Source of the DNA: Kitasatospora xanthocidica
GTDB lineage: Bacteria > Actinomycetota > Actinomycetes > Streptomycetales > Streptomycetaceae
Assembly (NCBI RefSeq): GCF_014656195.1
Contig: NZ_BNBY01000020.1
Location: 108,691-163,393 of the forward strand
Direction of reading: 5' to 3'
DNA: 54,703 nt
Position 1 is the first letter of the stretch. The number at the start of each line of letters is the position of its first letter. Below are positions 25,298 through 33,531 of the stretch, in pieces. The position numbers and the translations under genes are program-made. The notes under the pieces were generated by a model. The model saw nothing but the letters and a program-made list of their open reading frames with translations, searched no databases and had not been told where the DNA came from.

Positions 25298-25444
25298 GGG
25301 AACTCCTCTCTCTGGCTTGGCTTGTGACGGGACGGAAAGATCTGCGGGCGGTCCGGGCCCGGGGCCGGACCGGTGCCGGGCGCGGGACCCGACCGGTGCC
25401 GGGCGCAGGGCCCGACCAGCGGCGGGCGCGGGGCCCGCGGCCGG

Positions 25445-26554
25445 TCAGGACCGGCTCGAACGGCCCCGACCGCTGCCGCCGCCACGGCCCGGACGCAGGG
25501 CCACCGCCGCGAGCACACCGGGCACCATGATCATCAGGACCGTGGTGGTCATCGGCATTCCCCCGTGGCGCTCCGGCGAGGCCATCGGCTTCGCCGCCGG
25601 GACGGGGAACACCGGACGCCCCGCCGGAGTCGGCCACAGCGGACTGTGGCGCACCGGGCTCGGTGAGGCCGCACTCGGGGGCGCCGGGCTCGGGGGCGCC
25701 GACACGACGGGCGGCGGCGGGTCCGGCACGGGAGCGGGCGGGACCGGAGCGGGCACCACGGGGGCCGGGACGGCGGGCGCTGCCTGGGGTGCCGGCGGCA
25801 GCGGTGCGGGCGCGGGTGGCGCCGGAGGCTGAGGCGCGGGCGACGCGGGCGGCGGGGTGGGCGGCGGTGGGGTCGGGGACGGTGTAGGGGTCGGCGTGGG
25901 GGTGGGTGTCGGAGTCGGGGTCGGGCTCGGCGTGTGGGTCGGAGTCGGAGTTGGCGTCGGAGTCGGGGTGGGCGTGCGGGTCGGCGTCGGCGTGGGCGTC
26001 GGCGTGCGAGTCGGGGTCGGTGTCGGCGTGCGGGTCGGCGTCGGGGTCGGAGACGGCGTCGGGCAGTGGGGGTGGTGATGGTGGTGATGCCAGTCGTGCC
26101 AACCGTGGCCGTCGTGCCAGCCGTAATCGTCCTGCTCGTCCTCCGGCCGGCCGTGCTCCGCTCGGAGCCCCGCCGAGGACGAGGGTGCCGCCGGTGCCGG
26201 GGTGGCCCGGGGCGTGTGGCAGGGGTGGTGCTTGGGCGGGGGCTTGTGGTCGTGGTGGCCCGTCCCGGCGTTCGGGGCGACGCCGACCCCGACCTGGACG
26301 TCGACGCCCACGCCGACGTCGACTCCGCCGCCCGGTCCGATCGAGACGTCCGTCCCGGTGCAGACGCAGATGTCCACGCCCGGGCCGTGCGGGTGCCCTC
26401 CGCCGTGCTCGGCCCCCGCCGCGGTCGCGCCGGTGACCAGCGCGCACATCGCGACCACGCCGACCGCCGCGCCGATCAGTCGCGCCCTCCGCCCGGAGGC
26501 CGCCGTCCCACCGCCGTGCGGCGGTATCCGTCGGAACTGCCGACGCTGGGACAT
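25445..26554 (-). CDS. His- and Pro-Thr-rich exported surface protein
   Basis: 369 aa; the ATG at 26554 follows GTGGAGC. After a signal segment (about 28-48) comes a region with ICVC and alternating Val-Asp-Val-Gly repeats. A cluster of histidines follows (GWHDWHHHHHHPHC), a likely metal-binding patch. A long (PT)n stalk and a Pro/Ala-rich region lead to a C-terminal hydrophobic helix (TTVLMIMVPGVLAAVAL) and an Arg-rich tail. That tail suggests membrane anchoring without a sortase motif. No catalytic domain is present. It is downstream of the encapsulin gene but separated by a terminator. Confidence 0.7.
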   Translation of the reverse strand: MSQRRQFRRIPPHGGGTAASGRRARLIGAAVGVVAMCALVTGATAAGAEHGGGHPHGPGVDICVCTGTDVSIGPGGGVDVGVGVDVQVGVGVAPNAGTGHHDHKPPPKHHPCHTPRATPAPAAPSSSAGLRAEHGRPEDEQDDYGWHDGHGWHDWHHHHHHPHCPTPSPTPTPTRTPTPTPTRTPTPTPTPTRTPTPTPTPTPTPTHTPSPTPTPTPTPTPTPTPSPTPPPPTPPPASPAPQPPAPPAPAPLPPAPQAAPAVPAPVVPAPVPPAPVPDPPPPVVSAPPSPAPPSAASPSPVRHSPLWPTPAGRPVFPVPAAKPMASPERHGGMPMTTTVLMIMVPGVLAAVALRPGRGGGSGRGRSSRS

Positions 26555-26919
26555 GGGCTCCACGCACCTCTCGGGTCGTCTGGGAGAACGGGACTGGCTC
26601 GGGTGGAACGGCCGCCGGGTCGAACGCCCACCGGGTCGTAAGGCCGCCACAGCGAAAGGCCGCCGGGGCAACCGGCGGAGAGGTCGACATCGGTCGACGG
26701 CCGATCGGCAATCGATTGGGTACGACCAGAAATGATCAGACACGATCAGGCGGACGGCCCGCCTCCGGGGGCGGACCGTCCGTCATCAGGTCAAACGATC
26801 TTCGCGCCGACCGGTTACGGCCCACGCTCGCTGTTCCGCGCGCTCAATCGGCTTCGACGGCGCGCTCGTTGGCGACCCTGCGCCCAGTGGGGGCGGCGCG
26901 CTCGGTCGCGACGACGCCC
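26555..26919. other. Intergenic region between the encapsulin and His-rich genes
   Basis: The 365 bp hold a terminator for the encapsulin gene and, next to it, several copies of GATCAG/GATCGG-type sequence and an AT-richer patch (26707-26745) that may carry the promoter of the leftward His-rich gene. No small gene is evident. Confidence 0.5.
26751..26782 (-). terminator. Hairpin after the encapsulin gene
   Basis: CGGACGG-CCCGCC pairs with GGCGG-ACCGTCCG around a short loop, with one or two mismatches. It lies about 140 bp past the encapsulin stop. Confidence 0.65.
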
Positions 26920-28326
26920 TCAGTGGCGGCGGTGCGCGATCTCCACGTTCTCCAGCACACCGACCGCGTCCGGCACCAGGATCGCGGCCGAGTAGTAGGC
27001 GCTGACCAGGTACGAGATGATCGCCTTCTCGTCGATCCCCATGAAGCGGACCGAGAGCGAGGGCTGGTACTCGTCCGGGAGGCCGGTCTGGTGCAGGCCG
27101 ATGACGCCCTGGTTGTCCTCACCGGTACGGATCACCAGGATCGAGCTCGTGTTCTCCTTGGTGACCGGGATCTTGTTGCAGGGCAGGATCGGCACCCCGC
27201 GCCAGGCCGGCACCTGCTGCCCGCCGAGGTCGACGTGGGTGGGGTACAGGCCCCGGGCGTTGAACTCGCGGCCGATCGCGGCGATGGTCCGCGGGTGGGC
27301 GAGCAGGTAGTCGGGGTCACGGCGGCGGCTGAGCAGCTCGTCCAGGTCGTCCGGGGTGGGCGGGCCGGAGTGGGTCTGGATCCGCTGGTCGAAGTCGGCG
27401 TTGTGGAGCAGGCCGAACTCCGGGTTGTTGACGATCTCGTGCTCCTGCCGCTCGCGCAGGGCCTCGATGGTCAGCCGGAGCTGGTGCTCGGTCTGGTTCA
27501 TCGGCTGGTTGTAGAGGTCGGCGACGCGGGTGTGGATCTTGAGCACGGTCTGCGCGACGCTCAGTTCGTACTCGCGCGGCTTGAGCTCGTAGTCCACGAA
27601 GGCGCCGGGCAGCTCGAACTCGCCGTGGTGGCCCGCCGACATGGCGATCTCGGCCTCGCCGCGCTCGTTCTGGGCCTGCAACGGCAGGGCCAGGAAGGCC
27701 TGCAGGTGCTCCTGCAGGCTCGGCGCGTTGTCCCGGATCGCGGCGAAGTCCGCCCGGGTCAGGGTGAGGGCGACACCGGAGGTGGCGGTCTTGGCGGTGA
27801 AGTCCCAGGCCGCGTCCGGGTTCAGCAGCGCGTCGTCGCCGAAGCGGTCGCCGTCCGCGGCCACGCCGATCTCGGTCTCGTCACCGTACTTGCCGGTGCC
27901 CACCAGGTTGACCCTGCCATGGGCGATCAGGAAGATCCGGTCGGCGGCCTCACCCTGGGTGGTGAGGACCTCGCCGGGGCCGAAGTCCAGCTGCTGGCAG
28001 CGGTCGGCCAGCGCGGTGAGCACCTCGTCGTCCTCGTAACCGCGCAGCAGGGCCAACTCGCCCAGCTCGCCCGGGATCACCCGGACCTGCGAGCCGGTCT
28101 TGATGAACTCCACCACGCCGTTGCCGACGGAGTAGGTGAGCCGTCGGTTGACCCGGTAGGCGCCACCGGCGGCCTGCACCCAGGGGAGCACCTTGAGCAG
28201 CCAGCGGGAGGTGATCTCCTGCATCTGCGGTGCGGACTTGGTCGTGGTGGCAAGGTTGCGGGCAGCTGCCGTCGCAAGGCTCTGCTGCTTGACCTGCTCT
28301 GTCTCCGGGCTCGTGTCCACGGGCAT
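26920..28326 (-). CDS. Family 2B encapsulin shell protein with inserted cNMP-binding domain
   Basis: About 468 aa. I choose the ATG at 28326, which has GGAG 9 nt upstream, over the ATG at 28341, which has none usable. A flexible N-terminal arm (TSPETEQVKQQSLATAAARN) precedes a cyclic-nucleotide-binding fold at about 75-200 (FGPGEVLTTQGEAADRIFLI). The rest is an HK97-type shell domain; phrases include YELSVAQTVLKIHTRVADLY, GLYPTHVDLGGQQVPAWRGV and RFMGIDEKAIISYL. The phosphate cassette reads FGDDALLNPDAAWDF and lacks the Arg that holds the cyclic phosphate. Family 2B shells often enclose terpene cyclases such as 2-methylisoborneol synthase. No cargo gene is adjacent here. Confidence 0.88.
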   Translation of the reverse strand: MPVDTSPETEQVKQQSLATAAARNLATTTKSAPQMQEITSRWLLKVLPWVQAAGGAYRVNRRLTYSVGNGVVEFIKTGSQVRVIPGELGELALLRGYEDDEVLTALADRCQQLDFGPGEVLTTQGEAADRIFLIAHGRVNLVGTGKYGDETEIGVAADGDRFGDDALLNPDAAWDFTAKTATSGVALTLTRADFAAIRDNAPSLQEHLQAFLALPLQAQNERGEAEIAMSAGHHGEFELPGAFVDYELKPREYELSVAQTVLKIHTRVADLYNQPMNQTEHQLRLTIEALRERQEHEIVNNPEFGLLHNADFDQRIQTHSGPPTPDDLDELLSRRRDPDYLLAHPRTIAAIGREFNARGLYPTHVDLGGQQVPAWRGVPILPCNKIPVTKENTSSILVIRTGEDNQGVIGLHQTGLPDEYQPSLSVRFMGIDEKAIISYLVSAYYSAAILVPDAVGVLENVEIAHRRH

Positions 28327-28860
28327 CGGCAGGGTCTCCATTCCTGTGGTCGGGTCACGCGGCCAGGGCCATCGGGCCGCCCTGGGCGCTTGCCGTGACG
28401 GATCATCAGATCCGCAGGCTGGTGGGGGCGTCGGCTACGTGTCGCGAATGCGGCCACCGTTCACCCGGCGGCCCATCCGGAACCCTAGATCACCAGGACC
28501 CGGCCAAGGCCGTACGGACGCCCAGTACCCCCCGATAGGGTGAATCTCGCCCGGTCCGCTTCCATCGGCACTACAAGGTGTGGAACACGCGTTCGCGACT
28601 GCGATCCCCGTACCGGCACGGGCCTTCGGGCGTCCTCCACCACCCCGCGACACCCCTCGGGGAGGCCCGGAGCCCGGCGCCCGGCGTCAACCCGGCACAC
28701 CGGTCGGACGGTTCGAAGGCGCCCCCGGACGGTACCGCACGTGGTCGAACCGATCGGAGCGATCGGAGCGGCCGGATCGGTCGGGGCAGCTGAACGGACC
28801 CTGCCGAGGCGCCCGAAGACCTACGCCCCCGGTCCGACGGCCGGGCCTCGCCCAGGGTGT
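28327..28860. other. Intergenic region upstream of the encapsulin gene
   Basis: About 530 bp without a convincing gene. Two copies of GATCGGAGC lie near 28753-28770, and a TAGGGT element sits near 28534. No terpene cyclase, prenyltransferase or methyltransferase remnant is visible where the usual cargo gene would be. Confidence 0.5.
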
Positions 28861-30315
28861 TCAGACCGACGGCGGCAGGATGGCGCAGAGTGCCTCGACC
28901 GCCGCCGCGTAGGCGTGGTCGGGCGGCGTGGCGTAGCCGACCACCAGGCCGTCCACGGCGGGCATGGCCGCCGGGTCGATCTCCGGGTGCCGGAAGTCGG
29001 CGAGGCCGTCGACGGCCAGGCCCCGGTAGGCGGCGGCCTTCAGCACCGAGCGCTCGGTGCCCGGTTCCAGCCGCAGCACCGCGTGCAGACCGGCTGCGAT
29101 GCCGGACACCTCGACGTGCGGGGCGCTCGCCGCGAGCGCGGCCACCAGCTGGTCGCGGCGGTCCCGGTAGCGGCGGCGCATCCGGCGCACGTGCCGGTCG
29201 TAGCCGCCGGAGTCGATGAACTCGGCGAGGGTCAGCTGGTCCAACGCGCTGGCCCAGCCCTCGCGTTCGCCCTTGGCGGCGAGCACCCGGTCGACCAGGT
29301 GGTCCGGCAGCACCATCCAGCCGAGGCGCAGCGCCGGGGTGAGGCTCTTGCTGGTGCTGCCGAGGTAGACCACCCGCTCGGGGTCGAGCCCCTGGACGGC
29401 GCCGACCGGCTGGCGGTCGTAGCGGAACTCGCCGTCGTAGTCGTCCTCCAGGATCAGTCCGCCGCGCCCGCGCGCCCAGTCGACCACGGCGGCGCGCCGG
29501 CCCGGGTGCAGCGGGCCGCCGGTCGGGAACTGGTGGGCGGGGGTGAGCAGGGCCGTACGGACGTCCCGGTGCCGGGCCAACTCGTCGACGAGGGCGCCCT
29601 GTTCGTCGATCGGCAGCGGAACCGCGGTGACCCCGGCGGCGGCCAGCAGCCCGCGGTGGAAGCCCAGCCCGTACGCCTCGACGGCCAGCGGGCCGTTCTC
29701 GGCGGGCGGCAGCACGGGCCGCGCGCCGTCGAAGAGCAGCCGCAGCGCGTGGGCGAAGCCGGAGCAGATCACGATCCGGTCCGGGTCGGTGCGCACCCCC
29801 CGGGCGCGGGCCAGGTAGTCGGCGAGGACGGTGCGCAGCTCGTGCCGGCCCTGCGGATCGCCGGGGCCGAAGGCCTCGTTGGGCGCGACGGTGAGTGCCC
29901 GGCGGGCGGCGGCCAGCCAGCCGGTGCGGGGGAAGGAGGAGGCGTCGGGCTGGCCCTGACGCAGGTCGTGCCGGGGACCGGGGCGGGGCGAGGGCCGGCG
30001 GGCCCGGGCGGGCGGGACGGGTTCGGCGCGTTCGGCGACGGTGGTGCCGGAGCCCTGGCGGGCGGTCAGCCAGCCCTCGGCGACGAGTTCGGCGTAGGCC
30101 TCGGCGGCGGTGTTGCGGGCCAGGCCGAGATCGGTGGCGAGCGCGCGGTACGGCGGAAGCCGGGTGCCGGGTGCCAGTCTCCCGCTGCGGATCGCCTCGC
30201 GCAGCGCCGTCATCAGCGCGGCACGGCGGCCGCCGGTGGCGGGGAGGTCGAGGTGAAGGTCGTTTCCGGTCGGGCCAGCGGGCTCGGAGGGGTGCGTGCC
30301 CCGCGTCTCCGTCAT
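28861..30315 (-). CDS. MocR/PdxR-type regulator (GntR HTH plus aminotransferase domain)
   Basis: 484 aa from the ATG at 30315; a GTG two codons upstream is possible. A TAGGGT element 12 nt upstream suggests a very short or absent leader. The GntR winged helix is at about 15-80 (ALATDLGLARNTAAEAYAEL). The aminotransferase domain has DDYDGEFRYDR and the PLP-lysine segment GSTSKSLTPALRLGWM. It resembles PdxR-type activators of vitamin B6 synthesis, but no pdx gene is close. Downstream by about 530 bp lies the encapsulin gene, on the same strand. Confidence 0.85.
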   Translation of the reverse strand: MTETRGTHPSEPAGPTGNDLHLDLPATGGRRAALMTALREAIRSGRLAPGTRLPPYRALATDLGLARNTAAEAYAELVAEGWLTARQGSGTTVAERAEPVPPARARRPSPRPGPRHDLRQGQPDASSFPRTGWLAAARRALTVAPNEAFGPGDPQGRHELRTVLADYLARARGVRTDPDRIVICSGFAHALRLLFDGARPVLPPAENGPLAVEAYGLGFHRGLLAAAGVTAVPLPIDEQGALVDELARHRDVRTALLTPAHQFPTGGPLHPGRRAAVVDWARGRGGLILEDDYDGEFRYDRQPVGAVQGLDPERVVYLGSTSKSLTPALRLGWMVLPDHLVDRVLAAKGEREGWASALDQLTLAEFIDSGGYDRHVRRMRRRYRDRRDQLVAALAASAPHVEVSGIAAGLHAVLRLEPGTERSVLKAAAYRGLAVDGLADFRHPEIDPAAMPAVDGLVVGYATPPDHAYAAAVEALCAILPPSV

Positions 30316-30447
30316 GTTCACGCACCCTACCCGCCGCCCCGACCGCGCCCTGCGGGTGCCCCGCCACCGCCCCCGGGGCGCCCGGGCGGCGACCGAAGGA
30401 CGGGACGGGTGCACAAGAGGGGTGTACGTACCGAGGGGCCGCGCGGG

Positions 30448-31014
30448 TCAGGGGACGACGGTCACCGGCCAGCGGCCCGCCTTCACCAGCCGGACCGCCA
30501 CCGATCCGATCACCTTGTGCCCGGCCTGCTCGGAGACCCCGACCACCACGGCGTCCGCGCGCAGCTCGTCCGCGAGCTTGGCCAGCCCGCCGTACGGGTC
30601 GCCGCGCATGGTCAGGAAGCGCCAGTCCACCTTCCACACCTCACGGACCCGCTGCTCGGCGTCGCGCAGGGCGGCCAGCAGCTCGTCGGCGATCTCCTGG
30701 GTGGTCTCCTCCACCGCGGCCCCGGCCAGCGCGGTCGCGGCACCGAGGATCGGCTGGACGTAGGCCACCGCGAGGACGGCGCCCTGCCGGCGGGCCTGTC
30801 CGGCGGCGTAGGCGGTGGCGCGCCAGGAGGAGTCGGAGCCGTCCAGCCCCACCAGGATCACCTTGGGCCCGTCGGTCCCCAGCTCGAAGCCGCTGGGCGC
30901 GGCGGCGACCTCGTGGTCCCCGGCTCCGGTGGCTCCTCCCGGGTTGGCCCCTCCCGCGGCGGCGTCCGCCGCTCCCGCGCCCGCCGTGTCCGCCGCATCG
31001 CTCTCGTTGCTCAT
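30448..31014 (-). CDS. Universal stress protein family protein
   Basis: 188 aa from the ATG at 31014. An Ala/Gly-rich, disordered stretch of about 48 residues precedes one Usp domain: VILVGLDGSDSSWRATAYAA, then RGDPYGGLAKLADELRADAVVVGVS and the glycine loop ending GSVAVRLVKAGRWPVTVVP. The glycine motif fits ATP-binding Usp proteins. Such proteins mark hypoxia or dormancy in actinobacteria. It is divergent from the Rpf-like gene, with a dyad-symmetric AT-rich element between them. Confidence 0.85.
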   Translation of the reverse strand: MSNESDAADTAGAGAADAAAGGANPGGATGAGDHEVAAAPSGFELGTDGPKVILVGLDGSDSSWRATAYAAGQARRQGAVLAVAYVQPILGAATALAGAAVEETTQEIADELLAALRDAEQRVREVWKVDWRFLTMRGDPYGGLAKLADELRADAVVVGVSEQAGHKVIGSVAVRLVKAGRWPVTVVP

Positions 31015-31489
31015 GCGCCCGAGGCTATGCCCGGCACCGTGCGTGAGTGCGGGGGGCACTCCGGGTGAGCCCTGTGGCGCGGGCCACCCGGAGCCCCGTC
31101 GGGCCGGACGGATTCGGCACCGGCCGCTCGGTGATCGTGACGCGCTGTCGACGATGTGCGCGGCCTCACACGGCTTCGGGAGTGGTGCGGGCCACTTCCG
31201 GGGGGATTTTGATCTTGGAAATAGGTGCAAATCAGGCGAAATCTGCACAATTCCTTGATCCTTACCTCCGGTAACAGGCCGCTGACGTGCCTAAACCTTC
31301 GAATCCTTGAAACGGCCACCACCTCCCCCGTAACTTCGAACCCGTTGCACCGAGCGATCCGCTCCGGACGGGCCTCACCGCCCACCGAGTCGGCACGGTG
31401 CCGGACCACGCGAGCGACGTGTCCCCGAAACCTACGGCCTTCCGAAGGCCTGGTTCCGCGTGCTCGCAGCCCCCTCCGAAAGGAAATTC
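31015..31489. other. Divergent region, usp / rpf, with a long rpf leader
   Basis: About 475 bp. The part near 31205-31275 is far more AT-rich than its surroundings and holds the dyad at 31211-31260, plus TTACC-TCC-GGTAA just after it. The remaining ~215 nt before rpf may be a transcribed leader. Streptomycete rpf genes often have a c-di-AMP (ydaO) riboswitch, but I could not match its conserved blocks here. Confidence 0.5.
31211..31260. promoter_or_regulatory. 50-bp AT-rich interrupted dyad between usp and rpf
   Basis: The element begins GATCTTGGAAATAGGTGCA and ends TGCACAATTCCTTGATC, so GATC, GGAA, T and GTGCA recur in mirror order around its centre. It lies about 200-250 bp from the usp start and 230-280 bp from the rpf start. 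It could be a shared operator for a dimeric regulator or the rpf promoter region. Confidence 0.55.
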
Positions 31490-31885
31490 ATGACCTTCCG
31501 TAACGAGACTGCCGCTGCCACCACCACTGCCACCCCGAAGCGCCGCAACCGCGTCCGGATGGCTCTGATGGCCGGGGCGCTCACCGCCCTCCCGGTGGCC
31601 GGCCTCGTCACGGCCACCAGCGCCTCCGCCGCGCCGGCCACCGTCTGGGACAAGGTCGCCTCCTGCGAGGCCACCGGTAACTGGGCCATCAACTCCGGCA
31701 ACGGCTTCTACGGCGGCCTGCAGTTCACCTCCAGCACCTGGGCGGCCTTCGGCGGCACCTCCTTCGCCCCGCGCGCCGACCTGGCCACCAAGGACCAGCA
31801 GATCTCCGTCGGCGAGAAGGTCCTCGCGGCCCAGGGCCCGGGCGCCTGGCCGGTCTGCTCCGTCAAGGCCGGTCTGAGCAAGTAA
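31490..31885 (+). CDS. Resuscitation-promoting factor-like transglycosylase
   Basis: 131 aa; the ATG at 31490 follows GAAAGGA. A signal peptide of about 45 residues ends in SASAAPA. The Rpf domain is complete: VWDKVASCEATGNWAINSGN with the catalytic Glu after Cys, GFYGGLQFTSSTWAAFGG, and QQISVGEKVLAAQGPGAWPVC. The two cysteines can form the usual disulfide. There is no LysM or LysM-like tail, so this is the short secreted type. It cuts peptidoglycan glycan strands during germination or exit from dormancy. Confidence 0.92.
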   Translation: MTFRNETAAATTTATPKRRNRVRMALMAGALTALPVAGLVTATSASAAPATVWDKVASCEATGNWAINSGNGFYGGLQFTSSTWAAFGGTSFAPRADLATKDQQISVGEKVLAAQGPGAWPVCSVKAGLSK

Positions 31886-31892
31886 GACCCCC

Positions 31893-31931
31893 ACGAAGCC
31901 GCCGCACCCCTGCCGGGTGCGGCGGCTTCGT
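31893..31931 (+). terminator. Hairpin terminator after the rpf-like gene
   Basis: A perfect 17-bp stem (ACGAAGCCGCCGCACCC with its complement) and a 5-nt loop begin 8 bp after the stop. Confidence 0.88.
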
Positions 31932-31978
31932 CGTGTCTCCACGCGGGGGCGAGCCCCGGACGGGCAGGACCGGCCGGA

Positions 31979-33448
31979 TCAGTCCGACCCGCTGCCGGCC
32001 CCGGCCCGACCGGCGAGCCCGACGACCAGGACGCACGGCACCAGCAGCAGGGCGAAGACCGCCGTGTACGCGCCGGCGCCCCCGCTCCCGCCCCCGCCCC
32101 CGGCCAGGCACAGGTTGAAGAGGGCGGAGCTCACACCCATCACCACCACCTGGCCGAGGTTCTGCGCGGTCTGCATCTCGCCGCCGGTCCGGCCCTGGCG
32201 GCCGGGCGGGCTGTGGGCGATGGAGAGCAGGGTCATGCTCGGCGCCGCGACCCCCATGCCCGCCGCCGCCACCACCAGCGCGGCACCGGCCGTCACGGCG
32301 GGTGACCCCGGCAGGGTGCCGACGCCCGCGATCAGCACCGCCAGGACGCACACCCCCATCCCGCCCGCCAGCACCCGGTGCCGTGCCCGGTGCTCCAGCA
32401 GGTGCCCCTGCACCCAGTTCGCCGCCGCCCAGACGACGGCCGCGCCGGTGAAGGCCAGCCCGGTCACCGCGGCCGGGACCTCACGGACGGTGTCCAGGAG
32501 CAGCGGGACGAAGGCCTCCAGCGTGAAGTACGCGCCCGAGGACAGCCCGCGCAGCAGTACGGTCGCGGGCAGTCCGCGGGCCGCCCGCCCGGTGCCGCCC
32601 GGCAGCAGCCGGGGGGCGAATGCGCCCAGCAGCCCGAGCCCGACGAGGGCCGCCGCCAGACGGCCCGGGTCCCAGCCGGACACCCCGTACTGGGCGAGCG
32701 CCGCACCCCCGCTCACCGCCGCCGCGACGGCCAGCGGCGGACGGGCGGCGGTCTCCGCCAACCCTTCCGCCCCTTCCGCCCCTTCCGCCCCCGCGGCACC
32801 GGGGCGGCGCAGCAGCGGCAGCACGGCCACGATCGGCAGGACGGTGATCGCCGCGAGCCCGAGGAACACCGCCCGCCAGGACCACCACCCCGCCACCAGC
32901 CCGGCCAGCGGCGGGCCGACCAGCGAGGGCACGATCCAGCAGGTGCTCATCAGTGACAGCGCGTGCGCCCGCAGCCGCCCGGGGTAGGCCCGCGCGATGG
33001 CGGTGGTGATGGCCACCGCCGTCATCCCGGCCGCGATGCCGTCCAGGAACCGCCCGGCGGCGAGCTGCCAGACGGTGGTGCTCGTCCCGGACACCACCAG
33101 GGTCGCCACCCCGAGCAGGATCCCCGCCACCAGCGGACGCCGCGCACCCGCCCGGTCCGCCCAACTCCCGCCCAGCACACCGCCGAACAGGCTGGCCGCC
33201 GTGAAGCAGCCGGCGACCAGCGGGTAGAGCGCCACCCCGTCGAGGTCGCTCACGGCCGCCGGCAGCGTGGGCACCACGGCCAGGGCGGCGAACCCGGTCA
33301 GGAACATCACCGCCGCGAACCCCGCCGTGGCGGCGGCGTACGGCCGCGCGTACAGGCTCGCGGCGGCCTCCGGCCCGGGGTCTCCGGGGTGTTCGGCGCG
33401 TCCAAGGTGTCCGGCTTGTCCGGCGCGCTCCGGCGCCCGGTCAGACAT
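31979..33448 (-). CDS. MFS drug/metabolite exporter
   Basis: 489 aa with 12 or more predicted helices after a 35-residue hydrophilic N-terminus. The loop 2-3 motif GGSWADRAGARRPLVAG and the helix-5 region WIVPSLVGPPLAGLVAGWW are typical of the DHA1/DHA2 exporters. A short AEGAEGAEG repeat lies in the central loop. Neighbours give no substrate hint. It is monocistronic, with a short gap to the flavin-type oxidase-like gene behind it. Confidence 0.87.
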   Translation of the reverse strand: MSDRAPERAGQAGHLGRAEHPGDPGPEAAASLYARPYAAATAGFAAVMFLTGFAALAVVPTLPAAVSDLDGVALYPLVAGCFTAASLFGGVLGGSWADRAGARRPLVAGILLGVATLVVSGTSTTVWQLAAGRFLDGIAAGMTAVAITTAIARAYPGRLRAHALSLMSTCWIVPSLVGPPLAGLVAGWWSWRAVFLGLAAITVLPIVAVLPLLRRPGAAGAEGAEGAEGLAETAARPPLAVAAAVSGGAALAQYGVSGWDPGRLAAALVGLGLLGAFAPRLLPGGTGRAARGLPATVLLRGLSSGAYFTLEAFVPLLLDTVREVPAAVTGLAFTGAAVVWAAANWVQGHLLEHRARHRVLAGGMGVCVLAVLIAGVGTLPGSPAVTAGAALVVAAAGMGVAAPSMTLLSIAHSPPGRQGRTGGEMQTAQNLGQVVVMGVSSALFNLCLAGGGGGSGGAGAYTAVFALLLVPCVLVVGLAGRAGAGSGSD

Positions 33449-33531
33449 CAGCAGTCACGGGCCCCCAAGCTACGCGCGACAGCCCCGGGCGCACCAGGGG
33501 TTTCAGCTACGAGGTCCAGACCAATTCGGGT

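Noticed and set aside
25881..26062. Tandem repeat locus
   Set aside because: It is the DNA of a Pro-Thr stalk with degenerate codons; it reflects protein composition, as in the stalks at 840-1000, 19690-20150 and 22570-22750.
28571..30637. Long leftward frame over the second MocR gene
   Set aside because: Arg/Pro/Ala-rich shadow; the MocR frame has full GntR and aminotransferase motifs.
31261..31489. c-di-AMP (ydaO) riboswitch before the rpf-like gene
   Set aside because: Expected from other streptomycete rpf genes, but the conserved blocks could not be matched by eye. A covariance-model search with RF00379 would decide.
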